Below, one piece after another: positions 16,962-24,883 of a DNA stretch of 64,000 bases. This DNA comes from RGIG8700 sp045648505 (GTDB lineage: Bacteria; Bacillota; Clostridia; RGIG6154), in NCBI GenBank assembly GCA_045648505.1, contig JAZROD010000010.1, positions 28,509 through 92,508 on the forward strand. Direction: 5' to 3'. Position 1 is the stretch's first letter; each line of letters begins with the position of its first letter. Position numbers and translations under genes: made by a program. The notes beneath the pieces were generated by a model, which saw only the letters and a program-made list of their open reading frames with translations, ran no database searches and was not told where the DNA came from.

Positions 16962-18116
16962 TCAGACTTTTCTCATATACTCCACGCCGTAACGAAGAGC
17001 CGCCATAGCATCATCATTTACAGGCGTGGGTATATCAATGTATTCCCCTGAATTTTTGTCTTTCATCCAGCACCAGTTTTCTATTTCTTTTATGGTATTT
17101 TTGCAGGAGGGATTTATAATAATTTTCTTACCCATAAGATAGTCAATCTGTGCCGTGATACTGTTTTTTTCTTTTGAAACTCCAACAGCCCTAAAGCCTG
17201 CCTTCTGCCACGCTTTTATTCTGTCCGGTTCTGCACTGTCGCACCACATTATTATACGCTTATCGAACATATCTTCCGCAAGATTTATGATTTCGTTGGT
17301 TTCAAGACCTTTTACATAAAGTTCCTTCAGTATGTAAAGCTCATTTTCATAAAATCCCAGAAGAAGAATAACATTTGCGTGATTAAAACCGAAGTCCTGA
17401 CCCATAAAAAACACATCGCCTTTAAACTCTTTATTTTCAACAGTATAGTTTTTAAGAACAAGACCTTCTTTTTTGACTGATTCACCCATATACTGATTCA
17501 GATAAAGCTGAGGCATTGTTTTTTTCAGATACTCCGCCTCTTTAAAAAACTGTTCGCCAAGCCATTTTTTTGGTGTTGTAAGATAGGTTGAATGATGAAC
17601 AAGCTTATCTTCTCTCTCTTCTTTGCACAGAGAGTTTATCCAGTGGTTTGTTGATTTGGGCGGATTATAAGTATAAAGCACACTGTACTTTTTACCCCCT
17701 CTTAAAAGGGATTGATTTATACTTAAAATATCCTCGTAGCATTTAAATTCATCACATTCTTCATACCATACAAAACCACAGTAGCCATTTACAAACTTCA
17801 CCGACTTGATTTTGCTTACATCATCTGCACCCCTGAAAATTATCTTCTGATTTGTGGGAAGATAAATAAGTTCGGGAACAGATACTTTGCTTTCCCATAA
17901 ATGTGAAACAGAAAGAACCTCCATTGCCCACAGAAGCTGATTAAAAACGCTTTCCCTCAAGGATTTTCCGTAGCGCCGTACGCACACTCCGTTCACATCC
18001 TTATTCTTCATAACATTTAAAAGCATTTCAACTGCCGCAAAGCTGGACTTTGTGCTTCCTCGTCCGCCTTTTAAAAAGTAATGGGTATACTTATTTTGCT
18101 TTATGGACTTATGCAC
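16962..18116 (-). CDS. Terminase large subunit (PBSX/XtmB-like)
   Basis: A 384-residue packaging motor. Walker A is GGRGSTKS (residues 17-24), Walker B/catalytic Glu is GFVWYEECDEF, and motif III is TYNPP. The RNase-H-like nuclease has GQDFGFNH, MWCDSAEPD and DDAMAALRYG. The only start codon in frame after the upstream stop is GTG at 18116. In-frame codons 5' of it encode VISPAFYK, which looks like the usual family N-terminus, so the annotated start may be too short or the true start lost. All catalytic motifs are intact. Confidence 0.88.
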   Translation of the reverse strand: MHKSIKQNKYTHYFLKGGRGSTKSSFAAVEMLLNVMKNKDVNGVCVRRYGKSLRESVFNQLLWAMEVLSVSHLWESKVSVPELIYLPTNQKIIFRGADDVSKIKSVKFVNGYCGFVWYEECDEFKCYEDILSINQSLLRGGKKYSVLYTYNPPKSTNHWINSLCKEEREDKLVHHSTYLTTPKKWLGEQFFKEAEYLKKTMPQLYLNQYMGESVKKEGLVLKNYTVENKEFKGDVFFMGQDFGFNHANVILLLGFYENELYILKELYVKGLETNEIINLAEDMFDKRIIMWCDSAEPDRIKAWQKAGFRAVGVSKEKNSITAQIDYLMGKKIIINPSCKNTIKEIENWCWMKDKNSGEYIDIPTPVNDDAMAALRYGVEYMRKV

Positions 18117-18151
18117 CTTGTAAAACGCAGGGGAAATTACACTTTTAAGTT

Positions 18152-18340
18152 TTACGGAACATCATCCACAATCTTCACCGCTTTTATAACATCGTTTTGG
18201 TCGTCACCAAAAAGCTTGCTTGCTTTTCCTAAAAGCTCCAAAGCTTTGATGCGGTAATTGGCGGCGTTTTCTTTGTCTACGGCAATAAGGCTCAGCTCCT
18301 CTAAAATCTGGGCATCCGAAAGAGTTGTTTTCTTTGCCAT
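18152..18340 (-). CDS. Minimal terminase small subunit-like protein
   Basis: A 62-residue protein, ATG at 18340 after GGGGAGGTG. An in-frame GTG lies three codons upstream. NYRIKALELLGKASKLFGDD and KIVDDVP match the C-terminal, motor-binding part of PBSX-type small terminases. The usual N-terminal helix-turn-helix that recognises pac sites is absent, and the upstream 120 bp contains no coding sequence for it. First gene of the block. Confidence 0.65.
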   Translation of the reverse strand: MAKKTTLSDAQILEELSLIAVDKENAANYRIKALELLGKASKLFGDDQNDVIKAVKIVDDVP

Positions 18341-18420
18341 AAGCATCACCTCCCCGTCCTGCGAAGGGAATTATATATTGACTTTCTTATGACAAGCAAG
18401 GACATAAAAAACAGATACAA

Positions 18421-18449
18421 AAAAAACGGTGCAAAATGCACCGTTTTTT
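18421..18449. terminator. Terminator of the ABC/GntR operon
   Basis: A 13-bp perfect stem (18421-18433 with 18437-18449), AAA loop, T-runs on both strands. It follows the permease gene on minus and isolates the phage-like block from it. Confidence 0.9.
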
Positions 18450-18460
18450 GTGGTTTAATT

Positions 18461-20446
18461 TTATTTTGTATATTTATCTGCAACTGGTTTTATTACCTTT
18501 TCCGGCAAGCCGATTTCAAAATTGCGTACTTCTGTATGGATTGCTATATTTATAAGCTTGTCGTCATAAATTTCTTCGAAGCCATCATAAGAAAGTGCGG
18601 CTTCGTAAAGAGCCTCAATATCATTTCTGTCCGTAATTTCTATTTCTCTTATTTTTTCTCCGTAATACAAAAGATTCATTTGTTTGATATCTTCTGCTTT
18701 TGGTATGGCATCATATACTCCTAATTTTTCAAGAACAGCCTTTGTTCTCGGATAGCCGTCAGAAATAGTATATCTGTATATTACAGACGGTGTTTTTTCA
18801 GTATAGTCTACGTCTGTCTGTTCAACATAGTTATAGATTTCAGGTTCAAAAACTATATCAAGCTTCATATCCTTGCTGCCGTAGTAAATGTTACTGATTG
18901 TACTGTCATACTTATAAGGAACATTTTTTATGTCTTCGTGAAGGGCATTTTTAAGCTCTTCAAATTCTTCATTCCCTATGAAGTATGATGTAATATTTCC
19001 CGTAAAGTCGTGGGAAATGGTAATATGCTTATATTTTACTGTTTCATCTTTGTACGGATGGTATCTTCTGCCTTTCATACTTTCAAGCATAAGCACATCT
19101 TCCGCAAGATGTTCACCATCATATTTATAAACATTATAACCTCTTTTTAAAGTTTTTCCGTTTTTAAGCTTATAGTTGAAATTTACAAAAAATGATGACT
19201 GATTTTTAAGTTCTCTGCTTTGTGTTTTATACTGATGAAGTGCAATTACCTTTTCAATGTCTTTAGCATCTTTTACACTTAAATCCATAAACTGTTTTTC
19301 ATACTGCTGTCTGTAGCTGTAATTTATATCTCTGAGAGAATAATTGTATTCAAATAAAGGAATTTCAACAAAAACTTCTTCAACATCTTCTGCCTCTGGA
19401 ACTCTTCTTTCAAAGCCTGTTATATCAAGCTTAAATCCAAGGAATATAATAACAACTGCAAGAGCATAAATCAGGGCAGGTTTTACAAAACCCTTTAATG
19501 TCACCTGCTTTTTGTTTATCATATTTGCACCCATTACGCCAAGTATGCCGAATGGGAGCATCCAGAGTATTGATTTTCCGAGAAGGCTTGAGAAATACCA
19601 GTAGCTGAATATTCCGCACAAAAATGCCACAAGGTAAAGGAAAAACACCTTTGCTTTGTTAAATACTATTGCTTCACCGTTTTTCTCAAGGTCTCTTTTG
19701 TTGTAAATAATACATCCGAATACTATGAAAACTATTGCAAGTGCAAGGTATATCAAAGCCCTCAAAGAAAGCATATAATTTGGGATAAGATAAAACCAGT
19801 ATAACATTTCTTCAAATGAACCAATATATCCGTAAAGATGCTCGGATAAAAGATTTTCAATAAATGTAATTGTTAAAAGCGGTGTTATTACGCATATTCC
19901 CGATACTGCAATCAGATACATAAAATTACCTGTAAACATTGCAACGAATGAAACACCGAAGAATGTAATCAATGTGTATGCAAACTGCAGATATGCCCAC
20001 ATATACAAATGTTCAAAGTGAGCAGGAATATATGTTCCAGACATCTTTGCCGATACAAGAACAAAGAGATTTATCAGTACAGGAAGAACCAGAAGTATGC
20101 TTCCTGATAAAAGCTTTGTGAAATAGATAGTTGTTCTTCTGTATGGCAGTGAGTGATAAAATGATATTGCAGGTGTAGAATTTATATACATAAATATCAT
20201 AAGTGCAAATACTCCACCGCACAGTATACCTAAAAATATTGCAGGGTATGTAGCTGATGCAAAGCTTGTTTTAATATATTCATCAGGTATTGTGTTTATA
20301 ATGTTATAAAAACGATTTTCTCTTGCCACATACTGAAAAGGTACAAGGAAAAACAGAATTACAGTGTAAAGAAGGGATGCTATCCAGAATCTCTTTATAT
20401 CTGTTTTGAATATGCTTTTATTAAATAATGATATTTTCAAATTCAT
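18461..20446 (-). CDS. ABC-2-type permease with large extracytoplasmic part, YtrC/D-like
   Basis: A 661-residue protein. Nine or ten hydrophobic segments lie in the first 350 residues, with SFYHSLPYRRTTIYFTKLLS typical of clostridial Ytr-type permeases. A roughly 300-residue soluble C-terminal part follows (from about residue 350), starting with an acidic EAEDVEEVF stretch and rich in Tyr, Lys and Glu. It overlaps the ATPase gene by 26 bp. In Ytr systems such transporters respond to cell-envelope antibiotics, and the substrate is unclear. The C-terminal region resembles DUF6449-type domains from memory. Confidence 0.78.
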   Translation of the reverse strand: MNLKISLFNKSIFKTDIKRFWIASLLYTVILFFLVPFQYVARENRFYNIINTIPDEYIKTSFASATYPAIFLGILCGGVFALMIFMYINSTPAISFYHSLPYRRTTIYFTKLLSGSILLVLPVLINLFVLVSAKMSGTYIPAHFEHLYMWAYLQFAYTLITFFGVSFVAMFTGNFMYLIAVSGICVITPLLTITFIENLLSEHLYGYIGSFEEMLYWFYLIPNYMLSLRALIYLALAIVFIVFGCIIYNKRDLEKNGEAIVFNKAKVFFLYLVAFLCGIFSYWYFSSLLGKSILWMLPFGILGVMGANMINKKQVTLKGFVKPALIYALAVVIIFLGFKLDITGFERRVPEAEDVEEVFVEIPLFEYNYSLRDINYSYRQQYEKQFMDLSVKDAKDIEKVIALHQYKTQSRELKNQSSFFVNFNYKLKNGKTLKRGYNVYKYDGEHLAEDVLMLESMKGRRYHPYKDETVKYKHITISHDFTGNITSYFIGNEEFEELKNALHEDIKNVPYKYDSTISNIYYGSKDMKLDIVFEPEIYNYVEQTDVDYTEKTPSVIYRYTISDGYPRTKAVLEKLGVYDAIPKAEDIKQMNLLYYGEKIREIEITDRNDIEALYEAALSYDGFEEIYDDKLINIAIHTEVRNFEIGLPEKVIKPVADKYTK

Positions 20447-21314
20447 ATCCCATACCTCCTAACTCGTAAATAAATACTTCTTCAAGTGAAAGGGGAATAA
20501 TATCGCACACAAGTGGCTCATAGGACTTTATAATTTCCTGCGCATTTTCGCCCTTTACAATTATGTTATACACACTTCCGAAAACTTCGCTTTTGAGGAT
20601 TTCAAGCTTACTGCTTAAGTCCTCAGGCATACCGTTTTTGAAAGCAACCTGGATTTTATGTATGTTTCCTTTAATATCGTCAAGAGCTTTTTCAATAACA
20701 ATCTTTCCTTTGTGCATAATTCCCACATAGTCGCACACATCTTCAAGCTCTCTTAAATTATGAGATGAAATCAAAACCGTCATTTCTCTTGCTTCAACTT
20801 CTGATAAAACAAGCTTCATTGTGCTTCTTCTCATAACAGGGTCAAGTCCGTCAACAGGCTCATCAAGTATCATAACATCAGGCTTTGTGCAAAGACCAAG
20901 CCAGAAAGCAACCTGCTTTTGCATACCCTTTGAAAGTTTTTTAACCTTTCTTTTTTCGTCTATATTAAAAATAGCTTTTAATTTTTCGTAGGTTTCGTTG
21001 TCCCAGTTTTTGTATATGCTTTTATAAAGCTTTGCCATCTCCTTTATGGTATATGAAGGATAGTAATATAAATCATCGCTTATATACACAATTCTCTGCT
21101 TCAAATCTTCACTGTTTACATCTTTTATGCCGTCTATTTCTATTTCGCCCTGATTTTGTCTGTAAATTCCGAGCATTGTTTTAATAAGAGTGGTTTTTCC
21201 TGCTCCGTTAGGTCCAACAAGACCATATACTGAGCCTTTTTTTATGTTGATTGAAATACCATCAAGAGCCTTGAATCCGTCAAAGCTTTTGACAATTTCT
21301 TTTGCTTTAATCAC
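20421..21314 (-). CDS. ABC transporter ATP-binding protein
   Basis: A 297-residue ATPase. Walker A GPNGAGKTT, Q-loop region YISDDLYYYPSY, signature LSKGMQKQ, Walker B VMILDEPVDGLDP and switch His in SSHNLRELE are all present. The C-terminal ~80 residues form the extension common in CcmA/YtrB-like subunits. It pairs with the permease downstream and is regulated by the GntR gene one base upstream. Confidence 0.93.
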   Translation of the reverse strand: MIKAKEIVKSFDGFKALDGISINIKKGSVYGLVGPNGAGKTTLIKTMLGIYRQNQGEIEIDGIKDVNSEDLKQRIVYISDDLYYYPSYTIKEMAKLYKSIYKNWDNETYEKLKAIFNIDEKRKVKKLSKGMQKQVAFWLGLCTKPDVMILDEPVDGLDPVMRRSTMKLVLSEVEAREMTVLISSHNLRELEDVCDYVGIMHKGKIVIEKALDDIKGNIHKIQVAFKNGMPEDLSSKLEILKSEVFGSVYNIIVKGENAQEIIKSYEPLVCDIIPLSLEEVFIYELGGMGYEFENIII

Positions 21315-21315
21315 T

Positions 21316-21687
21316 TTACTTCTCTCCTTTCCATATTTTTTCTATAATTTCCATAGCCGTTTCCTTACTTTCGCCAAGATAATACAATTCTTTAAGGCTT
21401 TCTTCAACCTTTGCATAAATAGGAGCTTTGTCTACTGTTTCCATTACAGATTTCCGGTCTGCAACAAAATAACCTTTGCCTTTGAAGGAATATATATATC
21501 CTTCGTTTTCAAGCTCCTTGTAAGCTTTCAGAATTGTGTTGGGGTTGATTGTAAGATATGCCGACATTTCCCTTACCGAGAAAATCTTATCGTCTGCCTT
21601 GAGAATTTTCGCAACAACAAGCTCCTTGATTTTCTCTTTTATCTGTTCGTAAACAGGTCTTGGGTCTCTGTAATCAAGTTGTATCAC
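21316..21687 (-). CDS. GntR-family regulator, YtrA subfamily
   Basis: A 123-residue repressor-type protein with an N-terminal winged helix (VYEQIKEKIKELVVAKIL ... LTINPNTILKAYKELENEGY) and only a short C-terminal dimerisation tail, as in YtrA. The start is GTG at 21687 with AAGGAGG at 21695-21701. It heads the trio GntR-ATPase-permease, so autoregulation of its own operon is likely. An inverted repeat over the promoter's -10 (21980-22006) is a candidate operator. Confidence 0.9.
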   Translation of the reverse strand: MIQLDYRDPRPVYEQIKEKIKELVVAKILKADDKIFSVREMSAYLTINPNTILKAYKELENEGYIYSFKGKGYFVADRKSVMETVDKAPIYAKVEESLKELYYLGESKETAMEIIEKIWKGEK

Positions 21688-21702
21688 ATTTCCACCTCCT
21701 TC

Positions 21703-21979
21703 AAGTCAGTTGTGCTATAGTCAAGTACGCCTAAATCAAGTAAAATAGCCATTTCTCTTTGTTGTCGGTCTTGAAATACGCAAGTATTCCTGCGACCTTC
21801 CGCCTCGATAAATAACTATTTTATCTTGCTTTAGGTTCGTAGAATTTTAGACACAGGATTTTTGTTTCAAGACAAGGCAAAAACGGAGCGAATGCTTGTG
21901 TGCATTTGCGAGTATTTTAACACAGTATTGGAGCAAAAATCCATGTCTAAAACATATTTGACTATAGTACAACTGACTT
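21703..21979. repeat. Nested palindromic element with 27-bp terminal inverted repeats
   Basis: The ends (21703-21729 and 21953-21979) are inverted copies matching at 24 of 27 positions, with core GTTGT-R-CTATAGTCAA. Inside are two further palindromic units: 21730-21835 (arms CCTAAA...TTTAGG, about 26 bp) and 21845-21952 (arms TTTTAGACA...TGTCTAAAA). No gene is inside. The element lies exactly between the promoter and the ribosome site of the GntR gene. Confidence 0.88.
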
Positions 21980-22006
21980 AACTGTTCTATAACAAGTATA
22001 ACAGTT
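21980..22006. promoter_or_regulatory. Candidate GntR operator
   Basis: AACTGTT at 21980-21986 and AACAGTT at 22000-22006 are a perfect inverted repeat with 13-bp spacing. It spans the -10 box of the GntR operon promoter. Confidence 0.5.
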
Positions 22007-22023
22007 GTGCAAGAAGTTGTCAA
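21995..22023 (-). promoter_or_regulatory. Promoter of the GntR/ABC operon
   Basis: On minus, TTGACA (22023-22018) and TATACT (22000-21995), spacer 17 bp. The leader to the start codon is about 300 nt because of the inserted palindromic element. Confidence 0.8.
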
Positions 22024-22103
22024 TAGTTTTTGCAAAAAATCAACATTAACATCTTTTTTTTCGCTATTTTTGACAGAAAATTCATTATTTTTCGCAAAAA
22101 GTA

Positions 22104-22132
22104 TTGATATTAAAAAAAAATAGTTGTATAAT
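22104..22132 (+). promoter_or_regulatory. gdhA promoter
   Basis: TTGATA at 22104-22109 and TATAAT at 22127-22132, spacer 17 bp. Confidence 0.8.
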
Positions 22133-22170
22133 ATATTATCATTTAATTTAAAAGAAAGAAGTGAACTAAA

Positions 22171-23523
22171 ATGTTTAAAAGTCAGTATCTTAACGATGTA
22201 ATGGATAAGGTTATTGCAAGAAACGCTGCAGAACCTGAATTCCATCAGGCAGTTAAAGAAGTATTAGAATCAATTGAACCTGTTATCGCAGCTCATCCTG
22301 AATACGAAAAAGCAGGTCTTATCGAAAGAATGGTAGAACCTGAAAGAACAATCTCTTTCAGAGTTTCATGGGTAGATGACAACGGCAAAGTTCAGGTTAA
22401 CCGTGGTTTCAGAGTACAGTTCAACGGTGCAATCGGTCCTTACAAAGGCGGTCTTCGTTTCCACCCATCTGTTTACCTTGGCATTATCAAATTCCTCGGC
22501 TTTGAACAGACATTCAAAAACAGCTTAACAGGTCTTCCTATCGGTGGTGGTAAAGGTGGATCAGACTTTGACCCAAGAGGTAAGAGTGACGGTGAAATTA
22601 TGAGATTCTGTCAGGCATTTATGACAGAACTTTACAGACACATCGGTCCTGATGTTGATGTTCCTGCAGGCGATATCGGTGTAGGTGCAAGAGAAATCGG
22701 TTACCTTTATGGTCAGTATAAGAGAATTAAGGCTGTTTGGGAAAACGGCGTTTTAACAGGTAAAGGCCTTGAATACGGCGGTTCTTTAATCAGACCAGAA
22801 GCTACAGGCTTTGGTGCTACATACTATGCTAACGAAGTTTTAAAACACGAAGGCGATTCATTCGAAGGTAAAACTGTTGCAGTTTCAGGCTTCGGTAACG
22901 TTGCTTGGGGTGTTTGCCAGAAGGTTGCAGAACTCGGCGGTAAAGTTGTTACAATTTCAGGTCCTGACGGTTATGTTTACGATCCTGAAGGTGTTACAAC
23001 AAAAGAAAAATTCGACTATATGTTAGAGATGAGAGCATCAGGCAGAGACCGTGCTCAGGATTATGCAGAAAAATTCGGTTGTCAGTTCTTCGCAGGCAAA
23101 AAGCCTTGGGAAGTTAAAGTTGACATCTGTATGCCATCTGCTACACAGAACGAAATCAACGCTGAAGAAGCAGCTAAAATCGTTGCTAACGGCACAAAAT
23201 ATTACATCGAAGTTGCTAATATGCCTACAACAGCTGAAGGTATTGAAGTTCTTAAAGGTGCAAACACAATTATCGGACCTGCAAAAGCAGTTAACGCAGG
23301 CGGCGTTGCAGTTTCAGCTCTTGAAATGGCTCAGAACTCAATGAGATACAGCTGGTCAGAAGAAGAAGTTGACGCTAAACTTAAAGGCATTATGATTAAC
23401 ATTCATAAAGTTTCTGTTGAAGCTGCTGAAGAATATGGTCTTGGTTATGACCTTATCGCAGGTGCAAACATTGCAGGCTTCAAGAAGGTTGCTAATGCTA
23501 TGATGGCACAGGGCATCATCTAA
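22171..23523 (+). CDS. gdhA: Glutamate dehydrogenase, NADP-type
   Basis: A 450-residue hexameric-type GDH interconverting 2-oxoglutarate plus ammonia and glutamate. The glutamate-binding and catalytic region is intact (GPYKGGLRFHPS, LPIGGGKGGSDFDPRGKSD). The Rossmann domain has SGFGNVAWGVCQK. Length and RFHPSVYLGIIKFLGFEQ fit the class usually NADP(H)-dependent and assimilatory. Strongly biased codons suggest high expression. It is monocistronic; a full copy of the GGGAATG-type repeat begins one base after the stop and supplies its terminator hairpin. Confidence 0.96.
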   Translation: MFKSQYLNDVMDKVIARNAAEPEFHQAVKEVLESIEPVIAAHPEYEKAGLIERMVEPERTISFRVSWVDDNGKVQVNRGFRVQFNGAIGPYKGGLRFHPSVYLGIIKFLGFEQTFKNSLTGLPIGGGKGGSDFDPRGKSDGEIMRFCQAFMTELYRHIGPDVDVPAGDIGVGAREIGYLYGQYKRIKAVWENGVLTGKGLEYGGSLIRPEATGFGATYYANEVLKHEGDSFEGKTVAVSGFGNVAWGVCQKVAELGGKVVTISGPDGYVYDPEGVTTKEKFDYMLEMRASGRDRAQDYAEKFGCQFFAGKKPWEVKVDICMPSATQNEINAEEAAKIVANGTKYYIEVANMPTTAEGIEVLKGANTIIGPAKAVNAGGVAVSALEMAQNSMRYSWSEEEVDAKLKGIMINIHKVSVEAAEEYGLGYDLIAGANIAGFKKVANAMMAQGII

Positions 23524-23524
23524 T

Positions 23525-23711
23525 GGAATGTTAAAATACTCCAGAACACAAAAGGTAATAACACAATAATAAAACTGAATGTAGAAAAATCCCACATAGT
23601 GGGATTTTTCTTTTATTATAGCTTTTTGTTACGAACAAACTTCACCTAACTCGGCGTATCACATACGCCTTCGGGTTCAGTTTGTCCGTTCTGGAGCATT
23701 TTCCCTATTCC
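23525..23711 (+). repeat. GGGAATG element, copy 2 (187 bp), behind gdhA
   Basis: It begins GGAATGTTAAAATACTCCAG and ends GAGCATTTTCCCTATTCC. The outer arms AAAATRCTCCAGAAC pair with GTTCTGGAGCATTTT except for one mismatch. Inside are an arm ATAATAAAA/TTTTATTAT topped by a terminator hairpin, and an arm ACGAACAAACT/AGTTTGTCCGT topped by GGCGTAT-CAC-ATACGCC. Confidence 0.92.
23584..23614 (+). terminator. Terminator hairpin inside copy 2
   Basis: A 12-bp stem (23584-23595 with 23599-23610), loop ATA, then TTTT. It probably ends gdhA transcripts. Confidence 0.8.
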
Positions 23712-23737
23712 ATATACAGCTAAAGCGGTTTCTTTTA

Positions 23738-23766
23738 TTGACTTTTTTGCTTGTTTGGTGTATTAT
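23738..23766 (+). promoter_or_regulatory. Promoter of the YhbY gene
   Basis: TTGACT at 23738-23743 and TATTAT at 23761-23766, spacer 17 bp. Confidence 0.7.
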
Positions 23767-23795
23767 TTAAGAAAATAACAATTTAGGAGATATTT

Positions 23796-24104
23796 ATGAC
23801 AAGTAAACAAAGAGCATATTTAAGAGGGCTTGCAAATAAATTGCCCGCAAAATATCAGATTGGAAAATCAGGTCTTGAAAATGCATTTATTGACCAGATA
23901 AGAGATGCCCTTGAGGCAAACGAGCTTATTAAAGTTCACGTTCTTGACAATTCAATGGAAGATACTTACGAAGTTTGTCACAGACTTTGTGAAATGATAA
24001 ATGCAGAGCCTGTTCAGGTTATAGGAAGCAAATTTGTAATCTACAAAGAATCAAGAGAAAACAAAAAAATAGAATTGCCTAAAGCAAAAAAACCGCAAAA
24101 TTAA
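23796..24104 (+). CDS. yhbY: YhbY/CRM-domain RNA-binding protein
   Basis: A 102-residue single CRM domain; AGGAGA precedes the start. SKQRAYLRGLANKLPAKYQIGKSGL and QVIGSKFVIYK are typical. The family associates with pre-50S ribosomal particles. The last codons form half of a terminator shared with the convergent gene, and the two genes overlap by 4 bp. Confidence 0.93.
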   Translation: MTSKQRAYLRGLANKLPAKYQIGKSGLENAFIDQIRDALEANELIKVHVLDNSMEDTYEVCHRLCEMINAEPVQVIGSKFVIYKESRENKKIELPKAKKPQN

Positions 24105-24117
24105 ATTTGCGGTTTTT
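24088..24117. terminator. Bidirectional terminator built from two gene ends
   Basis: Stem 24088-24099 with 24106-24117 (12 bp), loop ATTAAA. Both stop codons lie in the loop region and each gene's last codons make the stem. Confidence 0.85.
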
Positions 24118-24781
24118 CTATTTCTATATATTCTCCAAGTGGTAAATCTTCAGGCAAGGTCAAAGGTCCAAAGGTTATTCTTTTAAGGTAAACCACCTTA
24201 TTTGCTACCGCTTCGAACATTTTTTTCACCTGATGGAACTTCCCTTCGTGGATTGTTATATTAACTCCCTTTTCAAGAATTTCAATATTGCAGGGCTGTG
24301 TAACATATCCGCCGATATCAATGCCTTCTTCAATCTTTTCTTTGTCTTCAACAGACAAAGGATTCAAAAGCTCAACATAATATGTTTTTTCCACATGTTT
24401 TTTGGGAGATAACATATTATGCCCAAGCTGACCGTCATTTGTGATTAAAAGCAGACCTTCCGTGTCAATATCAAGTCTTCCTACAGGGAATGGTTCATAA
24501 GTTAAATATTTTTCGTCTATTAAATCTATAACAGTTGTATGAACATTATCATCTGTTGCACTTACAACACCTTGCGGTTTGTGCAAAATAAGATATATAA
24601 ATTCTTTATATTTAACCTTAACACCGTCAACAAAAACTTTTTCAGGGTCTGCCTTGTCGTTTGAAGACCTTGCAATTTTACCATCAACAGAAACTCTGCC
24701 TTTTTTTATAATTGCTTTGGCATCTGTTCTGCTTCCGAATCCGCTTTTGGACAGTATTTTATCAAGTCTTATTTTTTCCAT
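24101..24781 (-). CDS. RsuA/RluB-family rRNA pseudouridine synthase
   Basis: A 226-residue enzyme with an N-terminal S4 RNA-binding domain (RLDKILSKSGFGSRTDAKAII). The catalytic domain carries PVGRLDIDTEGLLLITNDG, whose Asp is the nucleophile, and HEGKFHQVKKMF. Size fits RsuA-like enzymes modifying 16S or 23S rRNA; the target uridine cannot be assigned. It follows rodA, separated by a short palindromic repeat. Confidence 0.92.
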   Translation of the reverse strand: MEKIRLDKILSKSGFGSRTDAKAIIKKGRVSVDGKIARSSNDKADPEKVFVDGVKVKYKEFIYLILHKPQGVVSATDDNVHTTVIDLIDEKYLTYEPFPVGRLDIDTEGLLLITNDGQLGHNMLSPKKHVEKTYYVELLNPLSVEDKEKIEEGIDIGGYVTQPCNIEILEKGVNITIHEGKFHQVKKMFEAVANKVVYLKRITFGPLTLPEDLPLGEYIEIEKPQI

Positions 24782-24803
24782 TGTTTTTTATCTCCACTAT
24801 GTT

Positions 24804-24883
24804 AAATACAAAAAATAAGCAAGCAGGTTGTGCTGATGTGAAGCAATCAGTGCAAGATGCGTAGCTTATTTTTCTGTATTTTT
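24804..24883. repeat. Palindromic element with CAGGTTG core, copy 1
   Basis: Outer arms AAATACA...AATAAGC pair with GCTTATT...TGTATTT. The core has GCAGGTTGTGCTGATGTG and GTGCAAGATGCGT, shared with a second copy at 37.26-37.36 kb that has different but again complementary arms. It starts on the rodA stop codon. Confidence 0.8.

Noticed and set aside
18140..18160. Programmed frameshift joining small and large terminase
   Set aside because: The frames are suitably placed, but there is no slippery heptamer or downstream structure at the stop codon. Kept only as an open start-codon question.
7526..18340. Ordinary temperate prophage
   Set aside because: No integrase, repressor, replication, recombination or endolysin gene was found within or beside the block, and no convincing att repeat.
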